A DNA stretch of 34,651 bases from Maricaulis sp. (GTDB taxonomy: Bacteria; Pseudomonadota; Alphaproteobacteria; Caulobacterales; Maricaulaceae). Below are positions 1-8,986 of this stretch, piece by piece. The notes under the pieces are model-generated. The model searched no databases. It saw only the letters and a list, made by a program, of their open reading frames with translations, and had not been told where the DNA came from. Location: NCBI GenBank assembly GCA_002694345.1, contig NZLV01000074.1, positions 1 to 34,651 on the forward strand, read 5' to 3'. Positions within the stretch are counted from its first letter, which is position 1. Each line of letters begins with the position of its first letter. Made by a program: the position numbers and the translations under genes.

Positions 1-298
1 ACAGGCCGATCGTCTTGATCCGGTCGCGGACATGATCCTCGCCCAGCGCGACCATTTTTTCCGGCGTATCGGCTTCCTGGAACAGAAGCTTGGTGGCTTT
101 GTTCACGCCGACATCAGTGGCCTGGGCGGACAGGGCGACGGCAACGAGCAGCGTGTAGGGATTGGTATATTCCAGCTCGGTGCGGGGGTCGGGCCGGTCC
201 TGCGCCAGGCGCGCCATCAGATCATGCGCCTGTTCCCGGTTGAGACCCCGCGGGGCGCGCTTGGCGGGTTTCTTTTTCGGCTTGGCGGCAGGCGGCAT
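1..298 (-). CDS. nth: Endonuclease III (partial, C-terminus beyond window start)
   Basis: Manual reverse-strand translation from ATG at 298: MPPAAKPKKKPAKRAPRGLNREQAHDLMARLAQDRPDPRTELEYTNPYTLLVAVALSAQATDVGVNKATKLLFQEADTPEKMVALGEDHVRDRIKTIGL; the NPYTLLVAVALSAQATD.GVNKAT block is typical of Nth. Absent from the ORF track because it is open at the edge. Confidence 0.93.
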   Translation of the reverse strand, partial: MPPAAKPKKKPAKRAPRGLNREQAHDLMARLAQDRPDPRTELEYTNPYTLLVAVALSAQATDVGVNKATKLLFQEADTPEKMVALGEDHVRDRIKTIGL

Positions 299-311
299 CG
301 GGCAGCTCCAA

Positions 312-935
312 TCAGGCGGGGGCTGTGTCCAGGAACAGCCAGATCGCGATCCCGGCCAGTAATACAGCCAGAATTCGCCGGAACCAGAGTGTGCTCTGCG
401 GTGTTTGCAGGAAAGCGGCGGCCCGGGCGGCCAGCAACACGATGCCGGCATGGATGCCGGTGGCGATACCCACATTGATCGCGGTCAGGCCCAGTGCCTG
501 GGGCAGGGCCGGCCGGTCAGGCAGGATGTATTCCGGCAGCACGACCAGGAAGAAGAGCGCGGCCTTAGGGTTGAGAAGATTGATAATCAGCCCGTGGCGG
601 AAATGCTTGCCCAGACTCTCCGACAGGCGGATCGGCGAGCTCTCGCCCGCATGCCGCCACCCTTCGATCGCCAGATAGAGCAGGAACAGGGTTCCGGCAT
701 GGCGCAGAAGCTCAAACAGCCATGGGGTTTGCGTGACAATCGCTGCGAGGCAGAGTGCGGCCAGACCGCAGATCAGGCTCAGACCCAGCATCACGCCCAG
801 AACCGCAGCAAAGCCCGCCCTGCGGCCGCGGTCGGCACTCAATACGGCGAGCCAGGCCATATTGGGCCCGGGCGTCAGCTCGATCACCAGCACGGTGAGC
901 GCAAAAGTGGCAAGCGTTGCAACAAGTTCACTCAT
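312..935 (-). CDS. LysE/RhtB family amino-acid exporter
   Basis: 207 aa, N-terminal ELTPGPNMAWLAVLSADRGRRAGFAAVLGVMLG motif and multiple hydrophobic segments typical of LysE/RhtB. Confidence 0.9.
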   Translation of the reverse strand: MSELVATLATFALTVLVIELTPGPNMAWLAVLSADRGRRAGFAAVLGVMLGLSLICGLAALCLAAIVTQTPWLFELLRHAGTLFLLYLAIEGWRHAGESSPIRLSESLGKHFRHGLIINLLNPKAALFFLVVLPEYILPDRPALPQALGLTAINVGIATGIHAGIVLLAARAAAFLQTPQSTLWFRRILAVLLAGIAIWLFLDTAPA

Positions 936-1006
936 GCCTACCGATTAGGCAGAAATCCCGCAGGCGTCACGTGGCATTTTCCCGATAGCGGCTTATCTTG
1001 GCCGGC

Positions 1007-1573
1007 ATGACGCAGATCGTGGAAACCTGGCCGGCTGAGGCCCGCAGTGTGGACCGTCATGACGGGCCGGTCTTCATGGATGCCGAACTGGCGCCGAACC
1101 GCTCGCTGGCCAACCCGGCCTTTGTCGCGTTGATGATCGCGATCAGTGTGATTTCTTTCACTGCCGGCCTGTTCTACATGGCGCTGGGCGCTTGGCCGGT
1201 CCTGCCGTTCTTCGGGCTAGATGTCTTTCTGGTCTGGCTGGCGTTCAGGATCTCCTATCGCGATGGCCGGGCCCGGGAATATGTGCGGGTGGACGCGCGC
1301 GATATCGAAGTGGTGCGGCAATTGCCGACCGGGCACCGCCGTCGCTATCGCCTGCCTACGGCCTGGGTGACGTTGCGCCTTATCGATCCGAAAGCCCATC
1401 ACGCGCAGGTCGCCCTCACGGCGCATGGCCGATCCCTTATATTGGGCCAGTTTCTCAGTCCGCCGGAGCGGGGCGCCTTCGCGCAAGCGCTGGACAAGGC
1501 GATCATCGCGGCCCGCCAATCCCTTGCCGGAAGACCGCAAGAAACGGGTGGAGCCGGTGCGCCGGGCGCGTAG
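1007..1573 (+). CDS. DUF2244 domain-containing membrane protein
   Basis: ORF 998..1573 (TTG at 998, ATG at 1007); LAPNRSLANPAFVALM plus two TM segments and a C-terminal domain resembling DUF2244; located near nth as often seen in alphaproteobacteria. Confidence 0.75.
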   Translation: MTQIVETWPAEARSVDRHDGPVFMDAELAPNRSLANPAFVALMIAISVISFTAGLFYMALGAWPVLPFFGLDVFLVWLAFRISYRDGRAREYVRVDARDIEVVRQLPTGHRRRYRLPTAWVTLRLIDPKAHHAQVALTAHGRSLILGQFLSPPERGAFAQALDKAIIAARQSLAGRPQETGGAGAPGA

Positions 1574-1582
1574 ATTGGGGCC

Positions 1583-2431
1583 ATGACCCAGACGCCCTAC
1601 ACGCTTGACGAATCCAGCCGCGATTTTGACCGGATTGCTGATGCGCTCGAATTCCTCGGCGATCATTGGCAGACCCATCCTGATCTGGATGCGGCGGCCC
1701 GCGCGGCCGGCCTGTCCCCGCACCATTTCCAGCGTGTCTTCACGCGTTGGGTCGGGATGAGTCCGAAGAAGTATGTCGGCGCCCTCGCCCATCAGGCGGC
1801 GCGTCAGGCCCTGGATGAGGGCGCCAATCTTCTCGACGCCGCCTTTGATGCCGGATTGTCCGGTCCCGGGCGGCTGCATGATCTCTTCATTGCCCATGAA
1901 GCTGTCACGCCGGGCGATGCCAAGCGCCGTGGTGCCGGGCTCAGCTTTGTCTGGGGTGTGGCGCCCAGCCCGTTCGGGGACGCGGTGTTCCTGATCGCGC
2001 CGCGCGGCCTGTCCGCCCTGGCCTTTGCCGATCCGGACGTGGCCTCCGGTTTCGAGGATTTGCGGAGCCGCTATCCGGCGGCCAGCTATAGCCGCGATGA
2101 CGCGCTTGCCCGGCAATGGGCCGAGCGGATCTTCACGCCCCGCCAGAGCGACCCCATCCCGCTCGCCCTTTATGGCACCCCCTGGCAAAGACAGGTCTGG
2201 CGGGCCCTGCTCGGCATCCCGCCCGGCGCAACGACCAGCTACAAGGCGATTGCCCAGACCGTGTGTTCCGCCAAGGCCTCGCGGGCGGTCGGCGCGGCGG
2301 TCGGGGCCAATCCGATTTCCTGGCTCATACCCTGCCACCGCGTGCTCGCCAGCAATGGTCAACTGACCGGCTATCACTGGGGTGTCAAACGCAAGCGCGC
2401 CATGCTCGCCTACGAGGCCGCGGCAAGCTAG
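1583..2431 (+). CDS. AraC-type HTH / methylated-DNA-[protein]-cysteine S-methyltransferase fusion (Ada-like, lacking the N-terminal Zn domain)
   Basis: AraC HTH region (LDAAARAAGLSPHHFQRVFTRWVGMSPKKYV) followed by MGMT domain with active site IPCHRV and GTPWQRQVWRALLGIPPGATTSYKAIA. Confidence 0.92.
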   Translation: MTQTPYTLDESSRDFDRIADALEFLGDHWQTHPDLDAAARAAGLSPHHFQRVFTRWVGMSPKKYVGALAHQAARQALDEGANLLDAAFDAGLSGPGRLHDLFIAHEAVTPGDAKRRGAGLSFVWGVAPSPFGDAVFLIAPRGLSALAFADPDVASGFEDLRSRYPAASYSRDDALARQWAERIFTPRQSDPIPLALYGTPWQRQVWRALLGIPPGATTSYKAIAQTVCSAKASRAVGAAVGANPISWLIPCHRVLASNGQLTGYHWGVKRKRAMLAYEAAAS

Positions 2432-2440
2432 ATTACCGGC

Positions 2441-3004
2441 ATGATGGATCATCCGCTTTTCATTGCTGCGGTCATCGGCCTGTTGGCTGCTGCGGCTTTC
2501 CTCCTTCGCTGGATCGCGTCGCGCCGTCGCCTGATGGAGGATGCGCGGATCGAGTATGCCGAACGCTGCGAGACCAAGCCGAAGACGGTGAAGGGTGTCG
2601 ACGCCGAGACATTCGAGCGTCTCTATGTTGCCGCCTATGAGCCGCGCTGGGCGCTCTATATTGCCGGCGCTCTGGTTCTGGCGATTGCGATCACGCCGCC
2701 GGCTGCCTTGGGCCTGGTGGCGCTCTGGCCCATTCTCGTCCTCGGTCTGGAAGCCGGGCCCTGGTATGATGAGGGCTATTATCCGTGGATGTTCTACATG
2801 TTCTTCGGATTTTGCGGCATCTGGGCGCTGTGCGGCTTCCTGATGGCGCGTATCCACCATGCCCGCCGGCCTGAGAGCTTCAATCCGGCCCTGGCCCGCG
2901 CCCGCGGCGAACCCTTCGATGATGTTGTCATTCCGCGCAAACGCCCCAAATGGGCCGTAAAGGCGCGCCCGGATACCAAGCCTGCCGCGCCCGACAGCGA
3001 ATAG
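2441..3004 (+). CDS. Hypothetical multi-TM membrane protein
   Basis: 187 aa, N-terminal TM ([20 protein letters not shown]) and further hydrophobic helices; tightly packed between ada-like gene and gloA. Confidence 0.7.
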   Translation: MMDHPLFIAAVIGLLAAAAFLLRWIASRRRLMEDARIEYAERCETKPKTVKGVDAETFERLYVAAYEPRWALYIAGALVLAIAITPPAALGLVALWPILVLGLEAGPWYDEGYYPWMFYMFFGFCGIWALCGFLMARIHHARRPESFNPALARARGEPFDDVVIPRKRPKWAVKARPDTKPAAPDSE

Positions 3005-3014
3005 AGGAAATTCC

Positions 3015-3473
3015 ATGCGTTATCTGCACACCATGGTCCGGGTCACGGATCTGGAAGCCAGCCTGCGTTTCTATTGTGAGGGCCTGGGTCTGACCCAGGT
3101 CAGCCGCAAGGATATCGAGGCCGGGCGCTTCACCCTGGTCTTCCTGGCCACGCCGGAAGATGTCGCCGCGTCCGGTTATGAGAGCGGACCGCTGCCGGAG
3201 GGCCTGCCCTGCGTCGAGCTGACCCATAACTGGGACCCGGAAGCGTATACGGGCGGCCGGAATTTCGGCCATCTCGCCTACCGCATGGACAATGTCTACG
3301 AGACCTGCCAGCGCCTGATGGACATGGGCTATACGATCAACCGCCCGCCGCGAGACGGTCACATGGCCTTTGTCCGCTCGCCGGACGGGATTTCCGTGGA
3401 ACTCCTCCAGCGCGGCGACTCCCTGCCGTCGCAGGAACCCTGGGCCTCAATGGAAAACACCGGCAGCTGGTAG
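3015..3473 (+). CDS. gloA: Lactoylglutathione lyase (glyoxalase I)
   Basis: [26 protein letters not shown]...[17 protein letters not shown]...[17 protein letters not shown]/GloA pattern. Confidence 0.92.
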   Translation: MRYLHTMVRVTDLEASLRFYCEGLGLTQVSRKDIEAGRFTLVFLATPEDVAASGYESGPLPEGLPCVELTHNWDPEAYTGGRNFGHLAYRMDNVYETCQRLMDMGYTINRPPRDGHMAFVRSPDGISVELLQRGDSLPSQEPWASMENTGSW

Positions 3474-3476
3474 GCT

Positions 3477-4157
3477 TCAGGCCACGTCCCGCATGTCTTG
3501 GAAGCGCTTGCCGGGCTCGTCCTCGAAGCTTTCCGCCAGCACGGTCAGCCGCTCGATGCGGTCGGTCCGGAAATGGCGGAAATCATTGCGCAGCTCGCAC
3601 CAGGCCGACAGTAGCCAGACGCGACCGAAACAGGTCAGTGCCAGGGGGCGGATGATGCGTTTGGTGATGCTGTCATTGAGCGAATTGTAGACCACACGGA
3701 GTTTGCGCTTGTTCGAGATCGCATTGCGGACCGGGCCGAAGGCTTCCGGCCGCACGGTCTCGTCCAGGAAGCTGACGAACAGCGGTGTCGAGCGCAGGCG
3801 TTCGCGATGCGTATCCGGCAGGGCATGCTCGATCTTGGCCAGGGCTTCGGCGGCGGCGGAAGCCAGATCGCGGTCGGCCGTCGCCTTGACCAGACGGGCG
3901 CCCAGCGCGAGCGCATCCAGCTGTTCATAGGAAAAGGTCAGGGGCGGCAGGTCGAAACCGGGGCGCAGGACATAGCCGACACCGGCTTCGCCGTCGATCG
4001 GCGCGCCGGATCCGATCAGATGCGCGATATCGCGATAGATGGTGCGTTCGGAGACTTCGAACTTGTGCCCGAGTTCATGGGCGGTGACAGCGCCCGGCGC
4101 GGCTTCGCGCAAGGCCTGGACTATACGAATGAGACGCTCGGCGCGACGCACTGACAC
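3477..4157 (-). CDS. YafY-family HTH/WYL-domain transcriptional regulator
   Basis: N-terminal HTH_11 (RRAERLIRIVQALREAAPGAVTAHELGHKFEVSERTIYRDIAHL) and WYL-like C-terminus (KRKLRVVYNSLNDSITKRIIRPLALTCFGRVWLLSAWCELRNDFRHFRTDRIERL). Confidence 0.9.
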   Translation of the reverse strand: MSVRRAERLIRIVQALREAAPGAVTAHELGHKFEVSERTIYRDIAHLIGSGAPIDGEAGVGYVLRPGFDLPPLTFSYEQLDALALGARLVKATADRDLASAAAEALAKIEHALPDTHRERLRSTPLFVSFLDETVRPEAFGPVRNAISNKRKLRVVYNSLNDSITKRIIRPLALTCFGRVWLLSAWCELRNDFRHFRTDRIERLTVLAESFEDEPGKRFQDMRDVA

Positions 4158-4273
4158 CCCCTGAAATCACGACTGGCGGGATGGTGTCAGGATTTGCCCA
4201 GCCTGGCAAGTTTCGGGATAGGGCCTTGTTTCACGTGTAACATCGTGCGCGGTGTCAGGGTGTGGCGGGATAC

Positions 4274-4304
4274 CGGTCCGGACACACGGCAGGTGCCCGG
4301 ACCG
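4274..4304. terminator. Hairpin CGGTCCGG(4274-4281)/CCGGACCG(4297-4304) 3' of the SnoaL-like gene
   Basis: Perfect 8-bp inverted repeat, 15-nt loop, 12 nt downstream of the minus-strand stop at 4316; no clear T-tract on the minus strand. Confidence 0.4.
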
Positions 4305-4315
4305 TTTGAGCCGGC

Positions 4316-4858
4316 TCAGTTGCGAGCATCGAAAATGGCTGTGTGCGCAATCAACCAGCCCGTCCCGGCGCGTTGCAGGACAAGATGGATGTGCGTGCGC
4401 CTCTGAGCCTCGCCAGCATTGCGGGACTCGCCGCGCTGACCGTCTGTTGCAAGATGGATGACAGCGCCGTCAGTGCCGAGAAAGCGCAGGGAGACCAGGC
4501 GCATATTGGCAGCTTCTTCAGCGGACACTGATGCGGAAAAACTCGGAAACAGGCGGTCTTCGAGAAACCGGCCCAGTGCGTCCCGGCCCTGGAACATCCG
4601 CGCATAAGCGTTGATCCATTCCGTGTCCGGCGTGTGCATCTCCATCAGGGCTGCCGTGTCCTGCGCCGCCCAGTGCTCCCTGAAGGTTTCAACAAAGGCG
4701 TGCAGCCCGGCCTCGTCTCCGGCATGGGTTGGTTCGCCATGAAGGGTGAAGTCCGGCAGTTGGCGTCGTTCCTGCCCGAGCGCGTCCGAAGGCAGTCCGG
4801 ACAGGCAGATCATGGCGAGCAGGGCGAGCGGAACATGGCGAAGGCGGTAAAGCTGCAT
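4316..4858 (-). CDS. Exported SnoaL-like/DUF4440-type protein
   Basis: Signal peptide (MQLYRLRHVPLALLAMICLSGLPSDALG) followed by NTF2/SnoaL-like sequence (FVETFREHWAAQDTAALMEMHTPDTEWINAYARMFQGRDALGRFLE). Confidence 0.75.
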   Translation of the reverse strand: MQLYRLRHVPLALLAMICLSGLPSDALGQERRQLPDFTLHGEPTHAGDEAGLHAFVETFREHWAAQDTAALMEMHTPDTEWINAYARMFQGRDALGRFLEDRLFPSFSASVSAEEAANMRLVSLRFLGTDGAVIHLATDGQRGESRNAGEAQRRTHIHLVLQRAGTGWLIAHTAIFDARN

Positions 4859-4976
4859 GGAAAACTCCTGGCAAGTTCAGTAGGTCTTGAAACAACATCT
4901 CGGCCGCAACGGGCCGGGACAATCAGACCCGGGGCCTAGCCTGACGCCCGGGTGGTTTCGCCCCGGGAGTCGTGAA

Positions 4977-5819
4977 GTGTCCGGATATGTCGCCAAGGGT
5001 CCGCAGCTTGCTGACGGGACGGTTCAGCCGCTCCCGCTCTGGCAGCAGCTGGGCTATCTGGTGCTCGGCGTCGGCGTGCTGGCTCTGGCCTTCTCCACGG
5101 CGGGGGCCTTTGACACGGACGAGCTGGGCCTTGCTCACAGGCTGATGCTCTGGACGCTGGTCGGATTGCTCATGCTGACCCAACCCTGGTTGATCGAGTA
5201 CGGCCTGTCGCGTCTCGTGCCGCGAACCCGCCTGTGGCGCTGGGGCAGCCTGGTCCTGGCTGTCCTGGTGTGCAATCTCGCGCTCACCCTGGAGCTCCAT
5301 GCCCTCAAATCGACGCCGCTCCTGCCCAAGGCGGAAGATCCGCTTCTCGATTTCTACGTTTTCCTGGCGCCGATCGTCATGCCGGTGGCGCTGCTTGTCC
5401 TGCTGCTCAAGCGGGGATTTGCCGGACGGGTTGTCCTGGCACCTCCGGAAGACGGGGCTCCTGGCCTGCTTGTCTCACCGGGCCTGTCGGATCTGCAGAC
5501 CGGATGGAAAGCGCCGGATGTCCTCTTCGTGCGGGCGGAAGATCACTATCTGGAAATCCGTACGATTGGCAGCCGCTATTATGTCCGGGGCCGGATGTCG
5601 GATGCCCTGCAATTGCTGAACGGACAGGCCGGCGAACAGGTGCACCGGTCCTGGTGGGTGGCCGACCGGGCTGTGGCACAGGCGCGACGGCACGCACGCG
5701 ACGTCAAACTCGACCTGACAAGTGGCGAAACCGTTCCGGTGAGCCGCTCGAGGATCGAGGCCGTGAGGGCGCGCGGTTGGCTGGCGCGTCAGCCTCTGAC
5801 CACATCCTGCATGGAATAG
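4977..5819 (+). CDS. Membrane-anchored LytTR DNA-binding domain protein
   Basis: Four hydrophobic segments then LytTR-like C-terminus (VLFVRAEDHYLEIRTIGSRYYVRGRMSDALQLLNGQAGEQVHRSWWVADRAV...LTSGETVPVSRSRIEAVRARGWL). Start uncertain: ORF opens at 4887, GTG at 4977 is plausible. Confidence 0.88.
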   Translation: MSGYVAKGPQLADGTVQPLPLWQQLGYLVLGVGVLALAFSTAGAFDTDELGLAHRLMLWTLVGLLMLTQPWLIEYGLSRLVPRTRLWRWGSLVLAVLVCNLALTLELHALKSTPLLPKAEDPLLDFYVFLAPIVMPVALLVLLLKRGFAGRVVLAPPEDGAPGLLVSPGLSDLQTGWKAPDVLFVRAEDHYLEIRTIGSRYYVRGRMSDALQLLNGQAGEQVHRSWWVADRAVAQARRHARDVKLDLTSGETVPVSRSRIEAVRARGWLARQPLTTSCME

Positions 5820-6613
5820 AGCCCCGCCGGCCGGCCCTCGCCGGCATTGATCATCCACAGCGTCGCCTCGACGGCTCCGCGGGCAAAAACGGCCCGGTCG
5901 AAGGCCCGGTGGGAGATGGTGATCTCTTCCATCTCCGACAGGAAACGCACGGCATGTTCGCCAATGATGCCGCCACCCCGGGTCACGGCGAAACCGATCT
6001 GTCCCGGCTTTCGGGCACCGGTATGACCATGACGCGCCCAGTCGGCGACCTCGTCCAGGCTTTCCCGGCGCCCGGTCGCCGCGGCCCGGCCCAGAAGAAG
6101 CGCCGTCCCCGAGGGGGCATCCGCCTTCCGGCGGTGATGGCTTTCCTCGATCTCGATATCCCAGTCCTCGGCCGGCAGGCTGGCCGCCTCGCGAACCAGG
6201 CGCTCGGCCATCGCGACGCCCAGGGAGAAATTACCGGCCTGCAGGACCGGACTGTGCCCGGCAGCAGCGATGAGGGCGTCCTGCTGCGCTGAATTCAATC
6301 CTGTCACACCACTGACAAACGGGATATTACCCATTTTTTTCAACAGTTTGATGGCAGACATGGTGAGCTCGGGCAGGCTGGCATCGATCACGATATCGCA
6401 GCCCTGCAGCGCTGTTTCGAGGGAAACCGAGGCGGTCACGCCAGTCACTTCTCCGGTCAGGAAACGGCCGATATCACCGCCCTCCACGGGTGAGCCGGAG
6501 CGGACACTGGCTCCGCTGATGGCCAGACCCGGCCTGGCCAGGATGGCGCGGCCGATCGCACCGCCGAGGCGTCCGGTCATACCGAGAAGGGCGATTTGGA
6601 TATCCCGGTTCAT
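5789..6613 (-). CDS. dapB: 4-hydroxy-tetrahydrodipicolinate reductase
   Basis: IALLGMTGRLGGAIGRAI...GCDIVIDASLPE...FVSGVTGL...EIEESHHRRKADAPSGTALLLG; DapB signature E.HH..K.DAPSGTA. Confidence 0.95.
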   Translation of the reverse strand: MNRDIQIALLGMTGRLGGAIGRAILARPGLAISGASVRSGSPVEGGDIGRFLTGEVTGVTASVSLETALQGCDIVIDASLPELTMSAIKLLKKMGNIPFVSGVTGLNSAQQDALIAAAGHSPVLQAGNFSLGVAMAERLVREAASLPAEDWDIEIEESHHRRKADAPSGTALLLGRAAATGRRESLDEVADWARHGHTGARKPGQIGFAVTRGGGIIGEHAVRFLSEMEEITISHRAFDRAVFARGAVEATLWMINAGEGRPAGLYSMQDVVRG

Positions 6614-7728
6614 AGGCTGCCTCCACTGACAAGTTGATCCGCCAGATTTTCAAACACATAGGACCCGATGATGGGAATGACTGGCAGCAGGATATAGAGC
6701 GAAAACCGGGTCGTGATCCCGGCTGAGACTGGCCATTCGGGCAGATTGTTCACCCAGATCTCGTAATCGGTATAACCCGCCAGCGCCGAGGCCGCTTCGG
6801 CATTTCCGGCCAGTGCCTTGTCCCGCATGGTTTGCATTTCGGTATGGACCCGGTCGAGCTCGGCCCGTTTGGCGGCCTGGATCTTGGTGTGAACGGGATG
6901 CAGCGTGCTTGCCAGCAGGAAGAGACCGCCCAGGACGGAGGCTCCGACAACCGGAATCGTCATGGCTAGCTGGTCGGCGGCGAAGAGCTGGTCCGGCGCG
7001 TTCGGATTGATCAGGAAAAGCAGGATAATGGCCGCCATGATCATCCAGGTCCGCGCCGCGCGCAGTCCGATCCGGCCGAACACCTGCAAAGCGTCAAGCT
7101 TGAACAGGTCGACCGTCAGATGATCCCGGATCAGCGTCTTGATCGTCTGGCTCTCGCGGGCGACATCGACGCCGGCCCGGAAGCCGATCCCGTACAGGAA
7201 GGGCGAGACGATGAAGAACCAGAGCCCGACAGAATTGAAATAGTCCAGCGGGGAAAATCCGTTGGCCAGCATCATGAAGGCATTGAAGCCCAAACCGGCC
7301 AGGGCGCCGATCAGGAAGGCGGTCAAATACCGGCCCCGCCAAGCGTCCGGGATGCCCTTTTGCAGGTCCAGTGCCGCATGGCGGCCCGTTTCGCCCAGCG
7401 CCCGGGACAGATCATCCGCTTCCATTTCCCAAAGCCGCCGACCGGTTTCGCTGAAGGCGATTCCGGCGGTGAAGATCAGGCTCAGGACAAAGGCGATCCA
7501 GGCGACGCGGGTGAGCAGGGCCTGACCGGTCTCGCTGAATTCGAACAGGCCCGGCCCGTTCGTCGTCTCGGCCACCAGAACGTAGAAGCCGTAAACCAGC
7601 ACAAACAGGATCAGGCTTGTCGCAAGGACACCCAGGGGAGACAACCGGAACACATGTACTTCCGCCGGCTGGAAAAAGCCGGAGCGGATCGGTGTTTCGG
7701 CGGGAATCTCAGCGGGCGTGGCGTCCAT
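6610..7728 (-). CDS. Multi-TM membrane protein of unknown function
   Basis: About 372 aa from ATG 7728 (ORF opens 7764); at least six hydrophobic segments; ATGA-type overlap with dapB. Confidence 0.7.
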   Translation of the reverse strand: MDATPAEIPAETPIRSGFFQPAEVHVFRLSPLGVLATSLILFVLVYGFYVLVAETTNGPGLFEFSETGQALLTRVAWIAFVLSLIFTAGIAFSETGRRLWEMEADDLSRALGETGRHAALDLQKGIPDAWRGRYLTAFLIGALAGLGFNAFMMLANGFSPLDYFNSVGLWFFIVSPFLYGIGFRAGVDVARESQTIKTLIRDHLTVDLFKLDALQVFGRIGLRAARTWMIMAAIILLFLINPNAPDQLFAADQLAMTIPVVGASVLGGLFLLASTLHPVHTKIQAAKRAELDRVHTEMQTMRDKALAGNAEAASALAGYTDYEIWVNNLPEWPVSAGITTRFSLYILLPVIPIIGSYVFENLADQLVSGGSL

Positions 7729-7801
7729 CTTTCGAGTGGTACGCGTATCCCCCGGCCCTGTCATCCCGAAGCCGTCGGCGGACGGGGATCAGTCGTGGCG
7801 A

Positions 7802-8986
7802 TCAGTTCGCGTTGGGGCGACCGTCATCCGTGGTGACGTCGTCCCAGAACTGCTTGACCTTGTTGAAGAAACCCGCGCTGTCGGGATTGCAGCCCTCACC
7901 GGACAAGTCACAGAATTCCTTCAGCAACTCCTTCTGGCGGTCGCACAGATTGCGGGGTGTTTCGACGAAAAGTTCCACCACCATATCCCCGCGCGGACCT
8001 CCGCGCAGACGGGGCATGCCCTTGCCGCGCAGACGCATGCGGCGGCCGGTCTGGGCGCCTTCGGGGATTTTCATCTCGGCCTTGCCGCCCTCAATGGTCG
8101 GCACCTGCATGGAACAGCCCAGGGCGGCTTGCACCATGGAGGCCGGAGCGCGGCAATAGAGATTGGGTCCGTCGCGCTCGAAAATCTCGTGCGGGGTGAC
8201 GGAAATGAAAATGTAAAGATCGCCGCGCGGCCCGCCACGGGCCCCGGCTTCGCCCTCGCCGGCCAGCCGGATGCGAGTACCGTCCTCGACACCGGCGGGC
8301 ACGGTGACGTTCAGGGTGCGGTTCTTGCGCACGCGGCCGACGCCGTCACAGTCCTGGCAGGGGGTTTTGACATACTGGCCACGCCCGCCGCACTGCGGGC
8401 AGGTCTGTTCCATCGTGAAAAAGCCCTGGGAACGGCGAATGCGGCCGGCACCATGACAGGTGCCACAGGTTTCCAGCTCCGTGCCCGGTTCATTGCCCTG
8501 GCCATCGCAGCGTTCGCAGTGCATGGCGGTCGGCACGGTGATGGTCGCATCCTTGCCGTTGAAGGCATCTTCCAGCGAAATCTCCATGTCGAAGCGCAGA
8601 TCTGCGCCCCGGGCGGGACCGGAACGCGCGCGCCCGCCCCCCCCGCGGCGTCCGCCGCCCATGTTGAAGGCTTCGCCGAACACCTGTTCGAAAATGTCGG
8701 CAAACTCGGCGGCACCGGCGCCACCGCCAAACGGGCCTTGCCCGCCGCCCATGCCACCCTGTTCGAAAGCGGCATGGCCCATACGGTCATAAGCGGCGCG
8801 TTTGTCAGGGTCTGACAGGACGGAATAGGCCTCGCCGACTTCCTTGAACTTGGCTTCGGCTTCCTCATCGCCCGGATTGCGGTCCGGGTGGTATTGCATG
8901 GCGAGCTTGCGGTAGGCGCTCTTCAGCGCCTTTTCGTCGACGCCGCGTTCGACACCCAGGACTTCGTAGAAATCACGCTTGCTCAT
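7802..8986 (-). CDS. dnaJ: Chaperone DnaJ
   Basis: J domain with HPD ([35 protein letters not shown]), G/F region, four CxxCxGxG zinc repeats. Confidence 0.98.
   Translation of the reverse strand: MSKRDFYEVLGVERGVDEKALKSAYRKLAMQYHPDRNPGDEEAEAKFKEVGEAYSVLSDPDKRAAYDRMGHAAFEQGGMGGGQGPFGGGAGAAEFADIFEQVFGEAFNMGGGRRGGGGRARSGPARGADLRFDMEISLEDAFNGKDATITVPTAMHCERCDGQGNEPGTELETCGTCHGAGRIRRSQGFFTMEQTCPQCGGRGQYVKTPCQDCDGVGRVRKNRTLNVTVPAGVEDGTRIRLAGEGEAGARGGPRGDLYIFISVTPHEIFERDGPNLYCRAPASMVQAALGCSMQVPTIEGGKAEMKIPEGAQTGRRMRLRGKGMPRLRGGPRGDMVVELFVETPRNLCDRQKELLKEFCDLSGEGCNPDSAGFFNKVKQFWDDVTTDDGRPNAN

Noticed and set aside
1217-3016. 599-aa minus-strand ORF opposite DUF2244, ada-like and TM genes
   Set aside because: Composition rich in R/G/A/P/Q with no recognisable domain; three supported plus-strand genes cover the same DNA.
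5234-6292. 352-aa plus-strand ORF overlapping LytTR and dapB
   Set aside because: Out-of-frame shadow of LytTR and antisense of dapB; no domain pattern.
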